Both the position numbers and the translations under genes were made by a program. A stretch of DNA of 64,000 bases from Trichoplusia ni (taxonomy: Eukaryota; Arthropoda; Insecta; Lepidoptera; Noctuidae), in contig NC_039480.1 of NCBI RefSeq assembly GCF_003590095.1, forward strand, positions 7,603,328 to 7,667,327, read 5' to 3'. Of the stretch, positions 10,935-23,507 are shown in pieces (position 1 is the first letter of the stretch; each line of letters opens with the position of its first letter). The notes beneath the pieces were generated by a model. The model did no database searches and was not told where the DNA came from. It saw only the letters and a list, made by a program, of their open reading frames with translations.

Positions 10935-13084
10935 AAGAAAGTACATTACATAGAACAATGGAACTTCACACGCACCGCCATGGAACTTAATATCCCGTTC
11001 ACGTGCCAACCTTTTTCACTCAAGACTTCCTCCTATCCCTCAAAGAGACCCATTCAATAAAGAAAAATAGCGTAAAAGAATCCCGCATAAATAGAGCATA
11101 ATTGTGTGTGATAACTTCATTACGTGTTTACTACAAAGCAATCTACGCTCAGTTCACAGAGACGGCGAATTGGATCACGTATCCGATTATCATTACAAAT
11201 ATTTGCCTAACAAATAGCGCGTGCATTTCGAATCAGTGTGATTAACCTAACGTAGATAGGTTGGAAACGTGGGAAACGTTTATGAGCCATTTCTGACATA
11301 AGTTTTGAGAGTGGGTAATTTTGAAGGAAAATATACGTATTTGTGGATTTTGGGATTAACAAAACTGATCTCTTACGTTAAACAAGAAAAATTATGATAT
11401 AACCTGTAATTTTGAGATTTAGTAACTATCACTATGCCGTTATAAAGCAGTTTATCTATTTTAGAATTCGGTATTGCATGTCCGACACCCATCACACACA
11501 ATTTCTGAATGTAGAGCGACGGCAATGTAATGTTTGTCTTGACCTCATAACAAATGCTTTCTGATTGGCATGCAGGTGCCACAAATTGCTCTATAAACTA
11601 CAACAGCTCCTCTACCCATGCAGATAGGGACACGAGACCTCTTAAATATTCAACAGGAGCTGCAAAGCTGATAACTCTTCAAGTAGCACTTCCTTTGAGA
11701 CTAAAACCTGCTTAGTAAGCGTTAAGACGCAAGAAAGCAATCACTTGTGAACTAGACGCAAATTATAACTTGAAATGTAAATCTGGCTGAATACATTTTT
11801 TCTTTGCCATTAAAAAAGCGATCTTGAGAATTTCGTCCATGTGGGTATTATTTTTAAAACAAGAATAAACAACAAAGTATTTTTTAAGAACAACCAAAAT
11901 AAACTACGCGGTGTTTGTTTTTTTTTTACTTTTGTTTTTATTGTACAACCTCACTAATGGAAAATGTTGCCTCGAAAATGTTTCGGCTATTTCTCTGCCT
12001 ATATTTTGTTTTAAGTAACAACGTAATTTTATTTCGGTTTCATATTTTTCACGATGACACCAATTTTTATTGAAACAAACAAAGGGTGATTATAAATTTC
12101 GATTTGATATATGCCATCATACACAGATACACTCAACGGTCGAAGTTATAACCATTTTTTTGCATCAGGGTTTAGATCATTAACCGCAGAAATAACAAAA
12201 AAACAACTACACAGATTTCCACATTTTAGCCTAAGTAATCCAGTAAACTGATCTTAAAAGGAAAGCTATTCTGGAGCAACTTTTGCCAGGTCAGACAACC
12301 TTGTAAGGATTGAGGGTAAAATTAAATGTAAACATTACGCACGGGTGTTTTCTGAGCATCTACAACAACGCCATATATTTTGATGGGCACCCCGAGAGCC
12401 ATCGGCCTCGGGAAAACCAGAATAACCACAACATTGTACTAGACACGGTATATGTTGTTACCAAAAAGATTTAAACAATTTATACAAGGCGAGTAGGAAC
12501 TCTGTTTCGCCAGAAATAAGAAAAATAACCGCAGAGAAATTGTGTTTTTTTTTAAGAATTTATAATTTCGATCGTGATGTAGTTTTGCTCAATTTGAATT
12601 TAATGGATCAAGATTGTTGCCTTATGCGGACTGGCGATGTCAACAATTATGAAGTTTTCTTTTAAATTTAATAACTCATTTCTTTAATATTTACAATTTT
12701 TTATCAACTAATTGCAAGCCCTTTCCAAAACAAAGCATTATAATATGAACAAATACTTTGGTGCCTCAAAAGTTTGTATCGATAGATGAAATAGAGCAAA
12801 CATTTTTCTTAATGAAACTGTTGTTACGTATGGTAGATAAAAAAATACATTTTATTTTACAAAATACACATTTCATTGAAGTTACACACTATAAATTGAC
12901 TAATTAAAAAAATATCTGTATACAATTTTAAATTAAACTTTACACAACAGCACAAAGAGGAACATTTCACACCAACTTCCAAAAATACTTTACCATATCA
13001 TACAGTCACACTTACATAAAATAGGTACTTATATCTACTCTTCCCAAAGTATTCGTCACGTACATAATCCGAACTACAAACTTG
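10935..13084. other. No gene recognised; CpG-richer edge then AT-rich
   Basis: The first 300 bases keep the balanced composition of the promoter candidate. From about 11.3 kb the sequence is AT-rich with no recognised repeat. A GC-richer piece at 12370-12430 was not identified. Confidence 0.45.
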
Positions 13085-13099
13085 CAAGTTTAAGTGGAA

Positions 13100-13240
13100 C
13101 CTTAGCAACGGTGGGGTAAGTTGTATCGGATAATTTTAGAGATGTGGAGGTCGGGGCGGTATCGATCGCGAGGTAACGTTCGTCGTTCGGGCTCGACTCT
13201 CGACAACAGTGTCGCTACCTTGAACCCACGTAATAAAAGT
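13100..13240. repeat. CpG-rich patch, possible mobile-element relic
   Basis: A run of CGA/TCG trinucleotides at about 13140-13210 (including ATCGATCGCG) stands out strongly from the flanks. One minus-strand frame crosses it (13102-13326, 74 codons) without a recognised domain. The patch could be a decayed transposon or a regulatory block. Confidence 0.25.
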
Positions 13241-13828
13241 ATAGCAGGATTATATGAAAAAACTAAGCGTCTATTGTGGATTTCTTGAGATTTTTTTCCG
13301 TGAAACAAATATTGTGGTTCTCTCAAGGTGAGGGTAGTCAGTTAAGGTATGTCTGTATTATTTTTGAAGGTCGATGTGTTATTGTGACGTCATAAAGTCA
13401 CGAGATTTTGTACTTCGTTTTCGGAGATGGCGCATACTTTAAGCGAAAGAATTGTTTTTCTTTCACTTAAAGTAAATATTTCATTTAAGTTTCTAACAAA
13501 TAGATTTAATCAAGTAAATCAGATAATTAAATATTAATATGAGAAAAAAAGTGAAATCTAATTGAACGCTCTTCTTGTCAACATACAAATTTTGAAGAAA
13601 TTATTATTGTAAAAGAATACCCAAATTTTCTTTATTTGAAGATATTTATAGAACATAATTTTCACTAAAACTGAGTGGGAATGTAATTAACTTTCGTTGT
13701 AAAAATATTTATTGTAGGTAGCCCTGTTTATTAAAATTACTTATCTGGACGACAAAAATAACGCATCAAAGTTATATTTAATGATTTTAAGGTATGTTTT
13801 CCTGAGAACTTACCTTAAGAAATCGCAA

Positions 13829-13890
13829 AAGATACAGAGGTTTGGAAGAGAAAGGGGAAGGCTTTTGCCCAACAGTGGGATCTATAGCTA
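13829..13890 (+). mobile_element. LINE 3'-end fragment
   Basis: The stretch GGCTTTTGCCCAACAGTGGG (13860-13879) resembles the GGCCTTTGCCCAGCAGTGGG tail that I know from 3' regions of lepidopteran non-LTR retrotransposons. Only about 60 bases are recognisable. Coding sequence is absent. Confidence 0.5.
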
Positions 13891-14068
13891 ACATAGATAT
13901 AAAAGAGAAACAAAATACTCTTGCTAATATAATTTCTTATTGCTTAGTTTCATCATCACTGTATCTAATTAAATTACTGGACAAAACAAAAACGAATACA
14001 AAGAAACACGAAATAATATTAAAACAGTCGTGAAAATAACATCATAAGCTAACAACAAAAAGTCATCT

Positions 14069-14190
14069 CGTACAACTATAACACGAACTGCGCTAGTGTT
14101 GTGGAAGCGAGATGCCGTTACATAAAATGTAGAGCGCTATCTCTTTCTAACAACACGAACGGTGTTCCTTTACAAGTTCATAGTACAGGT
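14069..14190. repeat. Foldback hairpin element, copy 1
   Basis: GTGTTGT (14096-14102) and the following GGAAGCGAGAT pair with the right arm ATCTCTTTCTAACAACAC around a short loop near ACATAAAATGT. Outer arms (GTACA... and ...TGTAC-like) extend the pairing with mismatches to about 122 bases. The arm sequence GTTGTGGAAGCGAGA is shared with the hairpin at 15204-15329, so the two are one family. It has no coding capacity. It could be a MITE-like element or a source of small RNA. Confidence 0.65.
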
Positions 14191-15203
14191 ACAGAAGGAC
14201 AGACTACAAACAAACCACGTAAATGACATACATTCATTACATTAAGAGGCATTAAAATGTACATAATTATGAAGCCTTACGTAAATGTACGGAACACTTC
14301 GTGTATTAAATTAACTTCGGAATAAACATAAACTATTCTTTTTAATTTCTTTTTGTTTTTTCTCTTTTTATTTATGTTTGGGTGAAATAATACGTTTTGT
14401 GTAATGTTATGTTTACATTTTAGAGAACAATATCAAGATAAAAAATGTTAGTTTTATTCTTACTGGAACTTTGATTATGAAATCTACTAATAAAAAATAC
14501 TTGTATGTCCTTGCATCGTTTTCCGCGTCGATATTTTATAAAATGACTTTATATTTCGAAAACAACAGCTTCTATTTATTCAATTCCATTCACAATACTT
14601 TCTACCAAAGGGACCGTCTCTGCGATACTCAGTCATCAGTGGTCATAGTTGTAATACTCATCTGTGATCAAATTATTACTTGATTACGTACGTCAAAACT
14701 TCTCAAACATCGACTTCGGAAAACAACAGTTTTCTCCGCCATCATTTTCCCAATCATATCGTTTACAAGGAAAGCTTGTACACATTACACGGTCGCATAC
14801 ACTCGGGGTCGAAAGTCGTTAAGGCAATTTTTCCCCTTTTTCCACGTAGCAAAGTGTTCTTAGATTTTCAGATAAAAACTACGAGTTGTTTACTATAAAA
14901 TTAGGTACTAGTCTCATGCGTTCTTATGATACTCGTAATTTCTGTAGTGTATTTTATAAAACCCTCTTTTTTCTAACAACTTCATGTCCCACAATTAAAA
15001 CACTCCAATAAAATTACACGTTTACAAAGTGAAAAGTTCACAAGTTTCTCGTGCTAACTTATAAAAAATGCAGAAAAATAATTTATTTAAAAAAATCTAC
15101 TTGCAGTTTTCGCCGCTAAAAATAGTCTTGGCTCGGAGTGAAGCCACGCTACTTTACCAGGCGCTTATGCGAGATATATTTGAAGCTGGAACATAGGTCA
15201 TGG

Positions 15204-15329
15204 CTTGTACCACGATACCTTAAAGCAGGATTCTTGTCGTTGTAGAAGCGAGATAGCGCTGTACAGAGCGTATAGCGGTCTCTGCTTCCACAACGACAAG
15301 ATTCTTTCTTCAGGATATCATGGTACAGG
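15204..15329. repeat. Foldback hairpin element, copy 2
   Basis: A nearly continuous inverted repeat. CTTGTACCACGATACCT at the left end matches the complement of the right end (ATATCATGGTACAGG), and TTCTTGTCGTTGT (15231-15243) pairs with CAACGACAAGA. GAAGCGAGATAGCGCT pairs with AGCGGTCTCTGCTTC. The apex is near 15266. It belongs to the same family as 14069-14190. It is longer and better preserved, consistent with a younger copy or with selection on structure. Confidence 0.75.
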
Positions 15330-16401
15330 TTTAGGTCAGGGGTTTACCAAGTCTGTCTCCTTTTAATTATTAACTAGGCACTCTCTGAATTACATACTAA
15401 TTGTTAAGTGTTCTCATTCGTTCCTTTGTGGTTTAACACAATTAAGATTTGTAATAACATTTGCGGTTTTGGTAATTATGTGCTACAATTGTAGTTGTGA
15501 AATATTAACATGAATTTTGTAACTTAATTAACTTTTCTGAAACTAGAAAAGGAATGGTTAATGTGGCGTCGAGATATACTGGTTTGGAGGGGACTGTGTG
15601 GGGAATGCAATTTCATACCTTCTATAAATAGATAATTAAGTTATAACAATAGTGCCCCAGTGAAATGAAACTAGTTATTATGTCTACTTTAGGCAAGCAA
15701 TCATCTTTAAAAACCTGTCCTTAAATACCCAAATACTGAGATCATGAATATTGAACTACCTAAACGACCCTTAGATAGTATGTTTATAAATACAAACGTA
15801 ACGTAAACATACCCGAGAGTGTGAAATACACACTGTCTCAATATATCTCATAACTATGATATAGATATGCTTGGCAATATAAAATAAAGTATAACGAGTC
15901 CAGTATAAGTCGGAAGCGAGACACGAGGGGTTCCGTAATAAGACAAAGAAAGAAATTTTCCCGAAATAATAAAGGTAGCTATGACGAAGGGGCAGAAAAC
16001 GGTGCCTTAGTGTTAGGGTTCTGAGTTTGTCTTCGAAGCCTTTAACCAATTGTACTCAATAGCCATTCAAAAACACTTGAATGTTATTTTGCTAGCAAAC
16101 ACAATTAAGCCAACAAAACTAATTTTGCGTCATGAAAATGTGATTTAGTATGTACTGTGTAAGCCAAAAGTCAATTAAAATAATAATAGTTTTGCTACAG
16201 GTCCGCCGCGACAGAGTAATTATACGATGGTTTACAAACTGCAGAGTAAGGAACTTGCTATAAGTTGCACTACAAACTGACATTCTGGAAGTTATACATT
16301 TTGCGTATGACGGTCATTGCAGTTGGTTAAGTCTTTATGACTTTGTTTATTCTGATGTGATTATTCACCTGCACTCCATATTTATTTTGCCAAAAGAACT
16401 C
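15330..16401. other. AT-rich sequence, nothing recognised
   Basis: A 92-codon minus-strand frame (15771-16049) has no recognised domain. A short block after TGCTACAG at 16200 resembles a tiny exon but is too weak to call. Confidence 0.45.
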
Positions 16402-16540
16402 GAAATCACGTGGTAGACCGCAGCGTAGATGGCGTGAAGAGGACTTTTATATTCAGGAATGGACTTTGACGTCCGAAACGGTTTATAAGAACGGATATAA
16501 TAAATGGATGTCTTCTCTGCAGTGGTATCTAAGTCTTTTC
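16402..16540 (+). mobile_element. LINE reverse-transcriptase C-terminal fragment
   Basis: One frame reads KSRGRPQRRWREEDFY and continues for about 40 codons. The RGRPxRRWxE motif is characteristic of the end of non-LTR retrotransposon ORF2 proteins in insects. The frame has no upstream reverse-transcriptase motifs and the rest of the element is missing, so this is a truncated, dead copy. The motif supports a LINE of the kind common in Lepidoptera; the clade is not certain. Confidence 0.55.
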
Positions 16541-19500
16541 ATTAATTTATTAATATACTTTACTTTTTTCTGGTTGTTTCGTCTGGTTGTGTCCTCCTTT
16601 TAAAATAAGGTAGAGTCCGAACATCAGACATTATTATTTTGCGTTTTAAAGGTTTTTTATAACTTTTATGCTAGTAGAATTGCTTAAAAGACAAGTGACT
16701 ATTTAAGATCTGATATTTAGGAAAAAAAATCTCAAACGCTATTATTTAAATAAAGGGTCTGAGATTTACTCAAATATCAATATTTGCTCAATTTCTACTA
16801 TTTTATACCTAAAGAACTGTCACGAGACAGTCAATTCTTTCCTTTGCATTAATTTAAATAGTTTTCTTAACAATCTTCTAGTACGTTACATTGCGACAAA
16901 TACGCGAAATGCCAGTGTTTATATACTCCGAAAGCAAAACCAAGTAAATGTTTACAGCAAATACGATGTAAGTATCTGAAATACAATTTTAGAGTAAATC
17001 CATTAACCTTTGATACGTGGCTGTCACATTTGCGGTCCCGACCATTAACGATTCCAGATCAAAGGAACAGCTTACATTAGTTTAGTAAATTGTACATTAA
17101 TTAATTGTTTAATTAACAATATTTGAGTGCTTTGAACTTTAATAGTTGATATACTGTACTGACAGGTAACGAAATATGACCTTATTTTACAAATAAACCA
17201 TTGATATGAAAAAAATATTTCATAAAAAGTAGTATTACTTTGTGTGTAGTCTACTTTAAAATAGTAATGCATTATTTATTATGCTGCGAATATAATAGAA
17301 CGCCAAGTATGGAACACAACACGAGAAGCTACGTTCATACATACTTACATACGTCGTAAACAAAACAATGAATAAACCATGTTGCAACAACATCATGTTT
17401 TCATATCGCCCCGACAATAGATCGATAGTTCTTTGCAAACAGGAAAATAAATCCTTCTATTTCGTAAGAAAACTCCCGTAAAACATGTCGGGGATATAAA
17501 TAAGAAGCTTTTCTATTTTATAGTCTTTGTGACGTAATTTGGAGCATCAATCTTAGTTCTAGAGGTTTGACTGGTGGACTGTCACCTCGAGATTGTAGTT
17601 AATGTCTGCAGTTCATGAATGTATGATAAAGTTTTTATCACTTGCTAAAAAAAGTAAAAGAACATATCCCTAAGAAAATATGAAGCTTGAAATTTTTAAG
17701 AATGTTTAAAGCCACAATATACGCCTATGGGGGTTTATGCTCTGAAATCACTGTAGGTACAACGATCCATTGGTAAAGTATGGTTTTTAAGGTATAAGTA
17801 ATGGACTTTGATAAAATATTTATGAATTTAAAAACTCTACACTAAGAAATCGACGAATCAAATAAAAAAAACTAACGTAAAGCTCTCTAACTGATTCGAC
17901 GGGATTATTTAATGAGGGTCGTTCGCAGTAACGTAGGCAAGACAGAAAACAGGAAAAACGTAGAAAACAGGACCTAATAAACTGTAGAGGGGATCACGGA
18001 AACGACTGTTATAAAACGTTTATACTTTAAACTTCAAGTTTTTCCCCCTACCAGTATAACTTGGGACACAGACTGCCGTGCATTCAATATTTCCTTTTTA
18101 CTGCCATTGTTTAGTTTTATTCGACATTATTACTCTCCTGAGCAACACTCGCTTTTTGTTATGACTCACTCAATAATGCAGTTTTAGTACGTCCGAGTTC
18201 TTATTACCTTTGTTAACAAAGTTGTAAGACTGACATTAATTAATAAATTTCTCTTTAAAATTGTGAAGTGCACTTGGAGTCGGAAAACTTGAATAAAATA
18301 TAATAATGTAGTCTGTGGGAAACAATGAACGTCGGAGCATAATATTCTGTGAAAATACTTTATAGAAAACAACAGCTCTTGTCTTTAGTACCGGGAAATC
18401 TTGGTAAGCCGGTTAATACTGAAAAATGAAAATTATTATCGGGAAAGCTTGAGTGAGATGTAATCATGTTTTCTATTCGTAAACTCCCTTGCAAAATTAT
18501 TTTTTAATCACTTTTAGAGCTTACCGAGCAAACATCACTAGACACTGGACAATCGTTAAAGTTACCTTGAAAAAAGAACGGACAGAATAAAAATTTTAAT
18601 AATGTTTGGATAGTCGAATGGTGTAATGACTAGTTGTCTATACGAAAAGACAAGCTCAAGGCAGGCTAATGTCTACAATTATGAGATCAAGTACCTTCGT
18701 TTTACTTTTGAGTTTCTTTCGCTCCATTGTTCTTACATTTGTTTTTCATAAGAGGTTTTTGCCCAAGTCTCGTTAATCTAAAATACACTGGAAACCGAAG
18801 CGTCCTAAGACTTAGATTATTTTTACTTCTTCCTAGAAAGTTTTTAGTTACCTAACAACACAAGGTCCAAATAAGTTAGTATAGTAGAATAAATGTAAAT
18901 TACGTACAATGAGAACGAAGCAGCGAGGATTGATGTTACAAATTTAAAAGTACTCAGAAGTTTAGTTAACCTTCCAAAAATTTTAGGTTTTCACGTATTC
19001 CGAGAAATTATGTGAATTCATGTGCTCATTAACATTCGCTACCCAGACTAGACTAATAAAACATTTGGTACTAAAATAATGTCCTTAATTTTATATGCTA
19101 TCATTTAACTTTGCCTATTTAATGAACAGTAGATAATACAATTCGTATTTCTCTGAAACATTTATAAAGGTACATTTTTATTCACATATATATTTTATAT
19201 GTATGTTTTTTCCGTTCATTATTTTTGGGTAGAAATATTCTGATCCCATGTTCGTAATGTGTATTTAGATACTATATATATAGGTAGATTGCGTATATTA
19301 TATATGCCTGTTTACTTTGCGTACGCGGGTCAGTATGTCTCTAGCAAAGTGGGCAAAAGTAGACCACCGTTGCTCTACTATATTTCAGGAAACTTGCACC
19401 CAAAATCAAAATGAAAAACCGTGTTTCCATACCTATGTATACTAAAAAAATTGTGTCATGTTATAAAACTGCGAATATTGTTTATTCTTAGATTTACCGG

Positions 19501-22313
19501 TAAATTTTAATACGCGCCAACACGAGTCGGTAAACATAAGAATATATGAAAATGGTATGATTTATTTGGTCTTTTCCTATTGTAATTTTTCCATGCATGG
19601 TGAATGTGAATGAAATTTGGGATACACACTGACATTGTAAAATAAATTTACGAGTCTACCTTTTTCCTTAGCTGTTAACAAATATTCAGCTTCCATTTAA
19701 CAACGCCCATCAAATACAGTTTTAACGTTATAACTAAAATTGACCTCCATATCGACCTTACAATACGCCCCTATTCGCGTGTGTTTACAAAATAAAGCGG
19801 TGTACATTATTCAAAGTGTTTGACTCTGGGCACAAATTTAGTGCGACCTACGTACATCGGAATAAAATAAACAAAGTGGATGACGGCATGAATCAACCCC
19901 TGTGTTCATTGTTCTGGATAATAGATAGTGTAGAGCCGTATATGACTCGACACTTGTGGAAGTAACAATGAGAGTAGTATATATTTATTTATTCAACCTC
20001 TTTTCACACTTCTACTGGGGACGTATAAGTACATATAAAAGGAGTTCTTAAATAAAAGCGAGACGGCACGCTAGATGACGTAGTGGCATCCCTTTTCTAG
20101 AACAGTAATAGTCTTTTTGTAAGTGTTGTTGGTTGGCTTAGACAGGTATTACAGATTGGAAACCCTTTTAGGATCTACAGTTTTAGGGTTTTATACCCAA
20201 AAATGGGAATTCGGAACCTATTTCTAAGTCTCCGATGGCTTTCCATCCGTCACCAAGCATGTCTCATAAACCAAGATAAAATTATTTATGATCGCACAAT
20301 AGCAAAAAAATATAAGCAATGATTGCTACAATTATAAATTAGATGTCACAAGGCCGACGAACACTACCAGTAATATTTGAATAATCTATAATAGAACCCA
20401 AACTACAAAATAAAATACAGCAACATTTTCAGCGCCATTGAACAGATAATGCTAGTTAGAGATGTGACGCTGACCACATGTCTGTGGTGTGTGTTTTTGA
20501 CCATGTGTGTGTGGTGACAACAAATTTTGACTAATACTTCTAACTTTGAGTTTAAGCTGTTGGTAATTTCAAAGTAAATACCACTAAAGTGGTCGACTGT
20601 CTAAAATAAAGAGAAGTTTCGGATAGACAACTGTCATATACTTATGTCATTATGCTCTACAATTTTAAACCATATGTAAGTTAGATCACAGTTGTTTTTT
20701 CTATGCCGATGAATCAATATTGAACCCGTTGGGTTTTATATTATACAACATGCCTAGGTGGTAATAACTTGCAAGGGCCGAACTACAGTTTACAGCCGAA
20801 AAACAAACGTATAACTTATGAATTCTTAAGTCAACCCTATCCCAACCCTTATAAATATACGGACCCAGATACGGATCTGTCTTAAATGTATTTTGGGAAC
20901 AATGGCGACCTGAATTACGTAGTTTTTATGACGTGTAGAGATTGAGATGTGACTTTTTATGTATAACCGGTCAAATGTGAGTTGAAAGAGCTACTCTGAG
21001 AGGTCCGAAAAAATAGGTTTACCAAAACAACCCGTAAACTAATTTGTCACCTAACCAAATTATGGCCGTAACAAGGTATACCGGCGATAGCAAAAATATC
21101 TGTAGATATCTACTGTCCAGCTATCACGCTTCATGATTTACAGATGGCGAAGCCTTGTTTAGCCTTGGATATCCAAAAACGATTACATAAAATAACTGCA
21201 GTAACTACGTGCGACAAAGGGAACCCCCATCACCAAGTACTAAGCACCAAGTGCCAAGATCTCTATAATCTCCATAAACGCCTCTATCCAAATCCTCACA
21301 AATCTCAGAACATAATCACAGCCGTAGTAAAACTTACTTCTCAAATGGTGAAAGAAACCTCTCGAAATGTCGTCGTATTGAATTGATATCCATCCTCATT
21401 ACGTCCGGCGCTCGAGAATCAGGATCTCATTCACAGTAATTGGTTAGTTCTTTCTATCGCCCGCCTCCCGGTCCAAACAAGTTTACTAGACTGACATAAT
21501 TAAGACATCATCGACGCGATCTGGATAATAGGATACGTCTTTTCATATCGTATAGATGAAGTAGGGATGTTGAATCCGGGTTCTGAACAGGCATTCTGAA
21601 TGAGATATTGTGGCATAATGACTATGTAATGTGACTTTTAAATGAATTTCTGGTTCAAAGTGTCTTATGGTACCCAAAAAACGTAGTCAACTTAGGAGTT
21701 TGGTGTGACAGAAAATTAGAAAGAAATAACGAGAGAGGAACTATGCGCTTTGCGAGGTTTTTGCGTTTATGGCTTGTATTGGAAATAGCCAGCTATGATA
21801 AAAAAGCTACAGAAACTAGGAGTAAGCGACTTAAACATGTTTTACATAATAAAATATTCTCAAACGTTTTTTTTAAATTAAAGTTAAGCATTTCCACAAA
21901 AACTTTTTAGTCGACACTTTTGAACGTAGTATGATTTAATTCCACGTTACGAACTTTTAATGAGAGTGACGTCATTTCTCTACGTTTTCGGTGCATACTT
22001 ACTTATTCAGGGCACGATCTTTACGTAGATGGAGTTGGACCAGTTTCGAAGTGGACAGTTGTGGGATATACTAACTTTTTGGATATAATTATGGTGCTGA
22101 AACTTTATTACATTATGGTGAGAAGTATTTTTGCTACTTTTTGTAGTGAAAATGTTTTCAAAAATAATTGTCTAAGGTAATGATTTTTTTTCCTTTTTTA
22201 ATTATATCCGTATTTTTAGTTGAACATTGTCCGTATACTATAATATTTAACGAATTAACAAAGCACACACCTTTTGGAAAATGAACCTCTACATCAAATT
22301 CGGCATTTTAAAT
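16541..22313. other. Long AT-rich stretch without recognised features
   Basis: Nearly 6 kb with no confident gene, RNA or repeat. A small duplicated motif pair (CTGACCACATG / TTGACCATGTG) lies at 20473-20515, and TGACGTCA at 21967-21974. The 80-codon plus-strand frame at 21144-21386 has ordinary composition but no domain I recognise. Confidence 0.45.
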
Positions 22314-22453
22314 AATTAACATTATTATTAAATGATGTAACGGTTTACTCACGCGTATTTATCGGGGTAGCCCGACTAGTTTCGGACCCAACCGGAGTCC
22401 TTAATCATGAGCAGACGCGGCGGGATCGCGAGTCGAACGAAATTAACATTATT
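22314..22453 (-). mobile_element. Short retroposed repeat with 13-base TSD (family R1)
   Basis: A 114-base insert (22327-22440) is flanked by AATTAACATTATT (22314-22326 and 22441-22453). Its minus strand matches the insert at 7382-7501 over nearly its whole length, including ATGATTAAGGACTCCGGTTG and the tail CATCATTTAATAATA. The independent duplication shows a separate insertion event. It has no coding content. Confidence 0.82.
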
Positions 22454-23102
22454 TGCTACAGCTTTTTAAATTAAAACCAAAAAATACCTTTTAAAGTCAC
22501 AGTAATAACTCGTATAGTCTGTACACTTATTTACTGAGCGACGACAGCATATGACACCTCATTACAGCCGAGTGTCAAAGCCACCCGGTTAAGTAATGAG
22601 GCAGTCATAAAGAAAACTAGTATTAGATCATTTGCATAACTTTTCCATTTAATTTAACATGGTCACGTTTGGAACTAATTGCTTCCTCATTACACTTATA
22701 GTTTACTTCATTTTATTTTCGCTGAAATACTTTAAAATTCAGAGATTTTCATCTCGACTCCAATGGACATTGGTCCTTGGACACAGCTGCCGGACCACTA
22801 GCACTTCTAACTCTACAAGCTTCAGCTTTTTAACTCTACAAGCCATGTCTGTCATTCCGGTTCTTCTCATTTCAGATTTTATCCTTTAAAGAAACTAAAA
22901 GGAAAGCTCGCTTTATAACTCACTGAACGACTTATATTTGTGTACTAGCCAACTGTAAGTGTCCACGTTTCGGCGCCGAAAATCATGAGGGAGGACGCAA
23001 AGGATCTAATCTTACGTAATCCACAATTTATCTTTATTATCCCGTATTAAACAAAGTGATGTAAGAATTATATTTAAAATAGCATGGCTCTTCATTTTCT
23101 AA
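22454..23102. other. Spacer, nothing recognised
   Basis: A 76-codon plus-strand frame (22659-22889) has no domain. No repeat was identified. Confidence 0.5.
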
Positions 23103-23507
23103 TCCTTATCTATACTAATATATAAAGCTGAAGAGTTTGTTTGTTTGAACGCGCTTATCTCAGGAACTACTGATTCAAATTGAAAAAATCTTTTTTTGTT
23201 GAATAGACCATTCATCGAGGAAGGTTTTAGGCTATTTACCATTACGCTGCGACTAAGAGGAGCGAAGATATAATGGAAAATGTGGATAATTTTCTAACCA
23301 CGCGGACGTAGTCGCGGGCAATAGCTAGTATATAATAATTCTCGTGTCACGGTGTACGAAATTCTTCCAAAACGGCTCGACCGTCTCTCACGAAATTTTT
23401 CGTGCATATTGGATAGGTCTGAGAATTGGACAACATCTTTTTTTCATACCCGTTTTATTCGTTAGAAGTCATGTGTATGGCAAAACAAAGCTGGCTGAGA
23501 CAGCTAG
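23103..23507 (+). mobile_element. Non-autonomous Helitron, split by a second Helitron
   Basis: The host A at 23102 is followed by TCCTTA (23103-23108). The element then resumes at 23329 with TATATAATAATTCTCGTG and runs to CAGCTAG (ends 23507), followed by T. Without the insert, the 5' end aligns with the TCTCTAATATATAAAATTC start of the element at 2018-2295, and the shared body phrases (GTCACGGTG, GGTCTGAGAAT) follow in order. About 185 bases of its own sequence remain, so it is internally shortened. Confidence 0.75.
23109..23328 (+). mobile_element. Non-autonomous Helitron nested in another
   Basis: A 220-base element starts TCTATACTAATATATAAAGC and ends GGGCAATAGCTAG, flanked by A (23108) and T (23329). 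A GC-rich hairpin, GCGGACGTAGTCGCGG (23302-23317), lies about ten bases before the terminal CTAG, as expected for a Helitron terminator. The AGTTTGTTTGTTTGAACGCG phrase is typical of a family very common in Lepidoptera (Lep1-like). It is noncoding, and it is younger than the element it interrupts. Confidence 0.85.

Noticed and set aside
10684..11009. Overlapping open frames on both strands
   Set aside because: Their length reflects the CpG-richer, stop-poor composition and the inverted repeat, which produces similar frames on both strands.
16201..16243. Tiny exon between TGCTACAG and GTAAGG
   Set aside because: The pyrimidine tract is short and interrupted, the block is only 43 bases, and a LINE fragment lies just downstream. 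The evidence is too thin.
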